In this document: positions 1 through 5,240 of the stretch, in pieces
How positions within the stretch are numbered: the stretch's first letter is position 1
Layout: the number at the start of each line of letters is the position of its first letter
Source of the DNA: JANQRV01 sp964533785
Lineage (GTDB): Bacteria; Bacteroidota; Bacteroidia; Chitinophagales; Saprospiraceae
DNA: 10,442 nt
Assembly (NCBI GenBank): GCA_964533785.1
Contig: CAZHNG010000251.1
Span: forward strand, 1 to 10,442
Direction: 5' to 3'
Made by a program: the position numbers and the translations under genes
Notes under the pieces: model-generated
The model's input: only the letters and a program-made list of their open reading frames with translations
Told to the model about the DNA's origin: nothing
Database searches by the model: none

Positions 1-119
1 TCGATCGTCACGTGGCCCGAGTTGTGCGGCCGGGGGGCGACCTCGTTGACCCACAGGTCGCCGGCGCGCGTGAGGAAGAGCTCGACGCAGGCGAGACCGA
101 GCGGGGCACCAACCTGCTC
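1..119 (-). CDS. purK: Fragment of PurK, 5-(carboxyamino)imidazole ribonucleotide synthase (foreign, high G+C)
   Basis: Read on the minus strand this stretch is open throughout and encodes VNEVAPRPHNSGH, preceded by GLACVELFLTRAGDLW. That combination (hydrophobic strand ending in VEL/F, then NE-APR-HNSGH) is the signature of the ATP-grasp domain of PurK. PurK converts aminoimidazole ribonucleotide, bicarbonate and ATP to N5-CAIR in purine synthesis in the cytoplasm. Only about 40 residues are present; the N-terminal two thirds and the C-terminus are missing at the junction and at the window edge. The first 60 bases are 70% G+C by hand count, against about 37% at 601-660, so this piece comes from another genome. 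The inner boundary is uncertain by 10-20 bases because it merges with the next fragment around 105-125. Identification is from motif recognition; foreign origin is inferred from composition and broken context. Confidence 0.72.
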
Positions 120-218
120 CAGCGGGTGATCGACCAGTTCCCCCAGTCGGACACCCGCTACGAGGCGTACCTCATGCTCGGCGAGCACGTGCTCAACGAG
201 GGCAATCACGCCCAGGCG
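105..218 (+). CDS. Fragment of a tetratricopeptide-repeat type protein (foreign, high G+C)
   Basis: The plus-strand frame beginning near 105 reads LLQRVIDQFPQSDTRYEAY and then LMLGEHVLNEGN. The pattern 'hydrophobic-x-x-VI-FP-S--YEAY--LGE--' followed by a glycine turn is typical of tetratricopeptide repeats in cell-envelope or outer-membrane-assembly proteins of high-G+C Gram-negatives. Only one to one and a half repeats are visible, so neither the parent protein nor its role can be named. G+C is about 65% (121-180), close to the PurK piece before it and unlike the gene after it. The frame continues without a stop into the threonine dehydratase at GNHAQAV (201-221). The fragment has no start codon or ribosome binding site of its own. 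It is best taken as the middle piece of a chimeric assembly join, with both edges approximate. Confidence 0.5.
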
Positions 219-911
219 GTGGCATTGAGTGCCCGATTGCTGGGAGTACCGGCATATATTGTTATGCCGGAAAATGCACCCGCTATTAAAGTAGCTGCGG
301 TTCGGGAATACGGAGCTCAGATCACTTTTTGTGCGCCAACTTTGGAGGCCAGGGAGCAAACTCTTGAATCCATTGTACGTAAAACCAATGCTACTTTCAT
401 CCATCCATACGACAATTACGATGTGATTGCAGGTCAGGCAACAGCCGGAAAGGAATTGATCGAAGACACGGAGCCTTTGGATATCATTATGGCACCCATA
501 GGAGGGGGTGGTTTGATGAGTGGTACGGCTCTGTCTACGAAAGCTTTATCTCCTCATACCCGTGTTTGGGGAGCAGAACCGGAAGCAGTAAATGACGCCT
601 ATCTTTCCTTTTACCGAAAAACCTTGGTCAAGAATATAACCATAAACACCATTGCTGACGGATTGCGGACCAACCTGAGCGATAAAACTTTTGAAATTAT
701 CCTTAATAATTTAGAAGATATCATAACAGTAACGGAAAAATCTATCGTTTCCGCAATGAGGCTGGTGTGGGAAAGAATGAAAATCATTATTGAGCCTTCC
801 TGTGCTGTTCCGCTGGCCGCAGTGATGACCCAACCGGATATCGTAAAAAACAAAAAAATTGGTATCATTCTTACCGGAGGTAATGTTGACCTCAACAACT
901 TGCCATTTTAA
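201..911 (+). CDS. Threonine dehydratase / serine racemase-like PLP enzyme, N-terminally truncated
   Basis: This is a fold-type II PLP enzyme of the short threonine dehydratase/serine racemase group. Such enzymes deaminate L-threonine or L-serine to 2-oxoacid and ammonia, or racemise serine, in the cytoplasm. Counting from the ATG at 12, the genuine part starts at residue 64 with GNHAQA, the substrate/PLP-contacting loop normally written SSGNHAQA. The tetraglycine phosphate-binding loop IGGGGL follows at 163-168, then EPSCA at 261-265 and TGGNVD at 288-293 near the end. FIHPYDNYDVIAGQ (129-142) is highly typical of this group. There is no C-terminal ACT-like regulatory domain, so it resembles TdcB or serine racemase, not long biosynthetic IlvA. 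The first ~80 residues, including the Schiff-base lysine, are missing and replaced by unrelated high-G+C sequence, so the 12-911 frame cannot be an active enzyme. The real gene is probably intact in the organism. Threonine dehydratase versus racemase cannot be settled here. Confidence 0.88.
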   Translation, partial: GNHAQAVALSARLLGVPAYIVMPENAPAIKVAAVREYGAQITFCAPTLEAREQTLESIVRKTNATFIHPYDNYDVIAGQATAGKELIEDTEPLDIIMAPIGGGGLMSGTALSTKALSPHTRVWGAEPEAVNDAYLSFYRKTLVKNITINTIADGLRTNLSDKTFEIILNNLEDIITVTEKSIVSAMRLVWERMKIIIEPSCAVPLAAVMTQPDIVKNKKIGIILTGGNVDLNNLPF

Positions 912-1115
912 TTTCGTATTTGAAACAAAGTATAATTATTTAATGCACCCGCTTTTCCATGAAACCCGGTTCCTTGTGATCTGGTTTCAGACGAATGGAA
1001 TCTGTAGCCTAACAAAATTCAAAACAGAATGAGATGCTGACTTTTGGGTTACGAACAAATACTGTTAAAGGACTGTTGGATAGTTGTGTTTTAAGGAGCT
1101 TTCGCAAATTTTTTT

Positions 1116-1123
1116 TATTTTTG
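1116..1123 (+). promoter_or_regulatory. Possible Bacteroidota -7 promoter element
   Basis: TATTTTTG matches the Bacteroidota -7 consensus TAnnTTTG exactly, sits in a T-rich run and is followed by C. The matching -33 TTTG is not clear: the expected area (about 1089-1097) reads TTTTAAGGA. The nearest TTG (1084-1086) is 29 bases away, against a usual spacing near 20. If used, transcription would start near 1130 and leave a leader of about 210 bases before the E1 gene, containing the inverted repeat at 1163-1219. A second T-rich element at 1309-1318 (TAG, six T, G) nearer the start codon fits the consensus less well. Confidence 0.33.
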
Positions 1124-1162
1124 CAGAAGGTTATCCACGTGATTTAAAATAAAATTTTGAAT

Positions 1163-1219
1163 AATGTGATTTTTCCTATTTATTGATCGTGTTGTTCCCT
1201 TATTGCCACCGATCACATT
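1163..1219. repeat. 8-base perfect inverted repeat with 41-base spacer upstream of E1
   Basis: AATGTGAT at 1163-1170 is the exact reverse complement of ATCACATT at 1212-1219. A second overlapping pair, TGATCG (1184-1189) and CGATCA (1210-1215), shares the right arm, so two alternative stems are possible. It lies between the putative promoter and the E1 start. It could be a paired operator or a leader-RNA structure; chance is also possible in a 430-base A+T-rich gap. No known regulator site is recognised. Confidence 0.3.
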
Positions 1220-1338
1220 GTTCAGTTTAGATTTGACTAAAAATAAAAATAGCAGCTTTCGAAGGCTTTATCATTATGTTGGTCAAGTTCATAAATACTG
1301 CGCGTGGTTAGTTTTTTGCAGTTTAAATATACTGAAAG

Positions 1339-3729
1339 ATGATTGACAACATAACAACTGAAACTACCTCTACAAAAAATAGACAACCGGATTTTACCAG
1401 AGAAACTATTTTGAGAGATTTCAGGATTTGTGCCGTCAGTAGGGAAGTCAGTTTGTTAGGTCGCAGAGAAGTTTTAACCGGTAAAGCAAAATTTGGTATC
1501 CTTGGTGACGGTAAAGAAGTGGTGCAGGTAGCACTATCCTATGCATTTCGCGAAGGTGACCATCGTTCTGGTTATTATCGAGACCAAACCTGGATGTTTG
1601 CGAATGAACTGGCCAGCGTTGAAGATTTTTTTGCTCAATTATATGCGGATACCAGGAACGATCCTTTTTCCGGAGGCCGTCAGATGAACGCTCACTTTGC
1701 TACTCCATTTATCGATGAGCAGGGAAATTGGTTAAACCAGAAAGAATTGCTTAACTCCACTGCGGATGTTTCCAATACGGCCGGACAAATGGCGCGTGCA
1801 CTGGGCGTTGCCTTAGCATCAAAGAAATACCGGAATTCACCGGAACTTAGTGAAGGTACTCCTTTTTCCAATCATGGCAATGAAGTTTGTTTTTGTACTA
1901 TTGGCGATGCCAGCACTTCCGAAGGAGTGTTTTGGGAAACTGTAAATGCCGCTGGTGTAATGAAGGTTCCTTTGGCGGTTTTTGTCTGGGATGACGGATA
2001 CGGTATTTCAGTGCCAAAAGAATATCAAACGACTAAAGCCAGTATTTCCCAGGCACTTGATGGTTTTCAGTTGAACGAAGAAGGATATGGTATCAGAATA
2101 TACAAAGCAAAAGGATGGGATTATCCCACTTTGGTTCAATTGTTTACAGAAGAAATCGAAAAAGTACGTCGCGACCATATTCCGGCTGTATTTCATATCG
2201 ATGAACTTACTCAACCCCAGGGGCACTCCACATCCGGATCTCACGAAAGGTATAAGTCTAAAGACCGCCTGAAATGGGAAAGGGAATTTGACTGCCTGGT
2301 GAAAATGGAAGATTGGATCGTTGCTGAAGGTTTTGCCACCAGGAAAGAATGTGCCCAGATCCGTAGCGAAGCAAAAAAATACGTAAAGGAATGCCGGGAT
2401 CGTGCCTGGAAAGCTTTTGCTTCTCCTGTAAAGCGTAGACTGCAATCACTGCGGAAAATTTATAATCAAATTGAAGGGCAGAACGATTTAAAGCAGGAGC
2501 TTAAAAGCCTGATGAACCCGGTAATAACCGAAATATTGCAGAACGCCAGAAAAATGTATCAGCGTATTATGCGTCGTTCGCATCCTGCAGTAGCGGCTTT
2601 AAAAAATTGGATTGACGAGCTGAATCAGGAAGGTAAACAGGCTTACGAAACACATTTGTACAGTACTTCTCCTAAATCGGCCTTGAAGGTACCCATCGTA
2701 AGGCCCATTTACTCAGAAGAATCACCTTTGAAAAATGGTTACGAAGTACTGAATCATTTCTTCGATAAAGTTTTGGAAAGAGACCCGCGTTTCTATGCTT
2801 TTGGCGAAGATGTGGGCAAAATAGGCGATGTTAATCAAGGCTTTGCCAAACTTCAGGATAAATACGGGGAGCACCGCGTTTTTGATACCGGTATCAGGGA
2901 GTGGACGATCGTCGGGCAGGCGATAGGTATGGCCATGCGGGGCTTACGGCCGTTGGCGGAGGTACAGTATTTGGATTATTTACTATATGGGTTGGAACCC
3001 TTGAGTGATGATCTGGCAACCTTGAGGTACCGCAGCAATGGCAAACAGCAAGCGCCGGCGATCATACGTACCAGGGGCCACCGGCTGGAAGGTATATGGC
3101 ATTCTGGTTCGCCTATGGGGATGATCATAAATGCTCTGCGGGGAATATACGTTTGTGTGCCCAGAAATATGACTCAGGCGGCAGGTTTTTACAATACCTT
3201 CCTTCAATCGGATGATCCCGGACTGGTCATTGAAAGCCTGAACGGCTACCGGCTGAAAGAAAGATTACCGGATAACATCGGAGAATATACCATTCCTTTA
3301 GGCGTGCCGGAAATTATTACTGAAGGCGAAGATGTCACTTTGGTCACCTATGGTTCTTGCGTGCGTATCGCCAAAGCCGGAGTAGAACAACTCAAGGCAA
3401 TTGGTATTTCGGCAGAATTGATCGATGTGCAGACCCTACTTCCCTTTGATCTGGAGCACCAGATCGTCCAGTCTTTAAAGAAAACCAACCGTATTGTTTT
3501 CATGGATGAAGATGTGCCCGGTGGAGCTACCTCATACATGATGCAACAAGTGCTAGAAGTGCAAGACGGTTATCATTACCTGGATTCTCCGCCGGTTACT
3601 CTGACGGCAGCTGCAAATCGCCCTCCTTATGGCTCCGACGGCGATTATTTCGTTAAACCGAATGCTGAAGATGTTTTTGACGTCATTTTCAAGATGATGT
3701 TGGAAGCAGAACCGGGAAGGTTTCAATAA
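1339..3729 (+). CDS. Fused 2-oxoacid dehydrogenase E1 (alpha and beta subunits in one chain)
   Basis: This is the thiamine-diphosphate-dependent E1 of a 2-oxoacid dehydrogenase complex (branched-chain 2-oxoacid or pyruvate type). It decarboxylates the 2-oxoacid and passes the acyl group to lipoyl-E2 in the cytoplasm. The 796 residues hold an E1-alpha domain (about 35-330), a charged, probably helical linker (about 360-455), and an E1-beta part: the transketolase-like pyrimidine-binding domain (about 464-635) and the C-terminal domain (about 655-780). The alpha part carries the ThDP/Mg motif GDASTSEG at 189-196, closed by WDDGYGIS (217-224) in place of the more usual NNGYAIS, and the GHSTSGSHERYK loop (295-306). 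The beta part has FGEDVG (488-493), whose glutamate aligns with the catalytic Glu, RYRS (563-566) and WHSGSP (587-592). Both halves look complete. The ATG at 1339 is preceded by a weak CTGAAAG. No E2, E3 or separate subunit gene is nearby, so partners must be elsewhere. Such fusions are common in Bacteroidota; the substrate is not settled by sequence alone. Confidence 0.93.
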   Translation: MIDNITTETTSTKNRQPDFTRETILRDFRICAVSREVSLLGRREVLTGKAKFGILGDGKEVVQVALSYAFREGDHRSGYYRDQTWMFANELASVEDFFAQLYADTRNDPFSGGRQMNAHFATPFIDEQGNWLNQKELLNSTADVSNTAGQMARALGVALASKKYRNSPELSEGTPFSNHGNEVCFCTIGDASTSEGVFWETVNAAGVMKVPLAVFVWDDGYGISVPKEYQTTKASISQALDGFQLNEEGYGIRIYKAKGWDYPTLVQLFTEEIEKVRRDHIPAVFHIDELTQPQGHSTSGSHERYKSKDRLKWEREFDCLVKMEDWIVAEGFATRKECAQIRSEAKKYVKECRDRAWKAFASPVKRRLQSLRKIYNQIEGQNDLKQELKSLMNPVITEILQNARKMYQRIMRRSHPAVAALKNWIDELNQEGKQAYETHLYSTSPKSALKVPIVRPIYSEESPLKNGYEVLNHFFDKVLERDPRFYAFGEDVGKIGDVNQGFAKLQDKYGEHRVFDTGIREWTIVGQAIGMAMRGLRPLAEVQYLDYLLYGLEPLSDDLATLRYRSNGKQQAPAIIRTRGHRLEGIWHSGSPMGMIINALRGIYVCVPRNMTQAAGFYNTFLQSDDPGLVIESLNGYRLKERLPDNIGEYTIPLGVPEIITEGEDVTLVTYGSCVRIAKAGVEQLKAIGISAELIDVQTLLPFDLEHQIVQSLKKTNRIVFMDEDVPGGATSYMMQQVLEVQDGYHYLDSPPVTLTAAANRPPYGSDGDYFVKPNAEDVFDVIFKMMLEAEPGRFQ

Positions 3730-4150
3730 AAAAACAGCAATCATTGATCCCGGGAATCCGGCAATCCACCTAAAATTCCGTACTTTCCCTTTTCTGCCCA
3801 ATCCTTCGTAATGTTTTGTCATTACCAATGAATATAAAATTTAAGTTTCAGGTGATGGAACTTAGCCTTCCTTTTTTTCGTTAAAAAATTTAAACACGCT
3901 AATACCCTGAAATTAAGTAGTGATGCCTTGTAGCACATTAGTTTATATGTTTGCTGGGTTGTCATGCAGGTATTTACCTTAAAACGATGCTTTTAATAAG
4001 AAGATGGGTTCTTAGCCCTCTTAGTGGTTATCAAGTTTATCTTTTCGGCAGGATAAACAGTTGAGCATCTGTTACTTGGAATAAAAATACGGCACTTTAC
4101 TCCTTAACATTTTAATCTTTCTCGATCATTTTTTAATTATCCCTCTGATT
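3730..4150. other. 421-base intergenic region after the E1 gene
   Basis: This is A+T-rich with frequent stops. The only short frames (for example an 18-codon ATG frame at about 3829) lack any recognisable product or ribosome binding site. No strong terminator follows the E1 stop: the palindromic ATCCCGGGAAT near 3746 has no T-run. A better hairpin is at 4035-4058. No clear TAnnTTTG promoter was found before the gene at 4151. Confidence 0.55.
4035..4058. repeat. Hairpin, 7-9 base stem, upstream of the DUF6090-like gene
   Basis: GTTTATC (4035-4041) is the perfect reverse complement of GATAAAC (4052-4058). The stem extends by a T-G wobble and a T-A pair to nine pairs, leaving the loop TTCGGC. 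No T-tract follows on the plus strand, so it is not a standard intrinsic terminator. It lies about 95 bases before the next start codon and could be a leader structure or an operator. Confidence 0.35.
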
Positions 4151-4996
4151 ATGGTTGACTTCAGAACAAAAAATAAATTAGGCCTCAGAAAGTTAATAAA
4201 AAGAGAAACAAATGGTGATTCAGACGAAATTCCTTTAAACGTGGAAATAGACGAGGACGAAATTTTAAGACGTAAACCCAGGTGGAGAAGGTGGGTTGAA
4301 AGCATTTTACTCTTAGTGGCAGGTATTTTTTTAGGGCTTTCGGCCTACAATTACTGGAGTGATCGCGGGCTTAATTCTGTGGAACAAATTTACCTGGAAA
4401 ATTTCCAACGCGACATCAACCAGGATGTCAAAGAATTGAGAAATTCCATTGACTTGAACTCCTCCAGGATTCTGGACGTGAAAGATTTACTTACCGATCT
4501 TTATAAAACACCAGCGGAATTGGAAGTTGAGACGTTCTCCAACCGTTATATGTCAGCCGTGTATGTTTCAAAATTCACTCCTACGCATCCTACTTTTAAC
4601 GACTTTACAACCTATTCTCAACAAGAGGTATTGACGAATCCCATGTTGAGAAATGACATTTTCCGCTATTACGATGAAGTTGAAAAGGCGACCCGCAAAA
4701 TCGAGGCTTTTGAGATGAATCATAAAGAAACTTTTGTGCCGAAGTTTAATTCTGAGATCATCAGAGGCCGGGCATTAACCATTTTCAGGAAATACTACGA
4801 AAATATTGATGTGGATACAGATCCTGATTTAAGGTTATGGCGGTTGTCCAAAAATTCAGATGAATTTATTGAGGCGGAAAATCTCCTCTTACAAAGGCTT
4901 GAATTTTTAGATCGCTCTATTGCCATCGAAGGGGAGCTATTGAAAAAGGCCAGGAAACTAAACGAGCAAATTTCAGCCGAGTTAGAAAAATTTTAG
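4151..4996 (+). CDS. Membrane-anchored protein of the DUF6090-like group, function unknown
   Basis: The function is not known. The 281-residue protein has a charged, cytoplasmic-looking N-terminus rich in Lys/Arg and then Asp/Glu (1-45), with the cluster RRKPRWRRW (40-48). One transmembrane helix follows at about 49-67 (SILLLVAGIFLGLSA), leading into NYWSDR. The long C-terminal part is mostly helical and charged (heptad-like stretches about 75-120 and 235-281). This order, with a single helix ending in a polar N/W pair and then 'YL-nFq-Di--dv-eL---I', is what is seen in Bacteroidota proteins assigned to DUF6090, although the N-terminal tail here is longer than usual. The positive cluster before the helix predicts the C-terminal domain outside the inner membrane. 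The ATG at 4151 has no clear ribosome binding site, but an in-frame TAA lies just upstream (about 4084) and the next methionine is beyond residue 130. It is separated from both neighbours by long gaps and is probably transcribed alone. Confidence 0.7.
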   Translation: MVDFRTKNKLGLRKLIKRETNGDSDEIPLNVEIDEDEILRRKPRWRRWVESILLLVAGIFLGLSAYNYWSDRGLNSVEQIYLENFQRDINQDVKELRNSIDLNSSRILDVKDLLTDLYKTPAELEVETFSNRYMSAVYVSKFTPTHPTFNDFTTYSQQEVLTNPMLRNDIFRYYDEVEKATRKIEAFEMNHKETFVPKFNSEIIRGRALTIFRKYYENIDVDTDPDLRLWRLSKNSDEFIEAENLLLQRLEFLDRSIAIEGELLKKARKLNEQISAELEKF

Positions 4997-5240
4997 TCCT
5001 GTTTTCAATCATTTTATCAATCGGCTACAATATTATATTCTAATCGTAGCCATTTCGGTTTACTCTTTTGGGCTATTATACTGCAATGCTATTTTTCCTG
5101 AAAATTTTATTCTAAATAGAAGGGTGAAGGCATAAATTCTGTTATTTGCACCTTTGATTTTATAAATAATTACTAAAGCCGCTTTTCTTTCATGATATTC
5201 GTTGTGATGTTAAATAATTATTAAAACAAACTCACAACGT
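4997..5240. other. 244-base intergenic region before the susC-like gene
   Basis: This is A+T-rich with no gene seen. It has a weak hairpin (GGCTAC 5023-5028 / GTAGCC 5046-5051, 17-base loop) and near-matches to the phylum's promoter elements (TATTTG at 5143-5148, TTTG in 5152-5156). None has correct spacing, so no promoter is called. The start of the susC-like gene is preceded by AAACAAACTCACAACGT, an A-rich, purine-poor leader often seen before Bacteroidota outer-membrane protein genes. Confidence 0.5.

Larger units (their letters stand above)
912..1338. other. 427-base intergenic region before the E1 gene
   Basis: This is A+T-rich and no convincing reading frame was found on either strand. 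It holds a 7-base inverted repeat (TGAAACC 960-966 / GGTTTCA 983-989) shortly after the dehydratase stop, a possible promoter at 1116-1123, and an 8-base inverted repeat (1163-1170 / 1212-1219). The hairpin at 960-989 has no T-run after it, so it is a poor terminator. The size and A+T content suggest the E1 gene is transcribed on its own. Confidence 0.6.

Noticed and set aside
12..911. One 299-residue plus-strand gene starting at ATG 12
   Set aside because: The first 63 residues are PurK antisense and TPR-like sequence of very different G+C; only residues from 64 on belong to the dehydratase. The ATG is inside antisense purK sequence.
960..989. TGAAACC/GGTTTCA hairpin as terminator of the dehydratase gene
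   Set aside because: The stem is seven bases with a 16-base loop and is followed by GACGAATGG, not a T-run.
2008..2445. 145-residue minus-strand frame inside the E1 gene
   Set aside because: It is a shadow of the E1-alpha coding frame with biased, low-complexity composition and no recognisable motif.
3553..3828. 91-residue minus-strand frame overlapping the E1 end
   Set aside because: Most of it is opposite the conserved E1-beta C-terminal domain, and the product has no recognisable features.
5023..5051. Hairpin GGCTAC/GTAGCC as a terminator for the DUF6090-like gene
   Set aside because: The stem is only six bases with a 17-base loop and no T-run follows; it is too weak to call.
5143..5160. 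TATTTG and TTTG near-matches as the susC promoter
   Set aside because: The spacing and the -7 element do not fit TTTG-(19-20)-TAnnTTTG, so the match is no better than chance in A+T-rich DNA.
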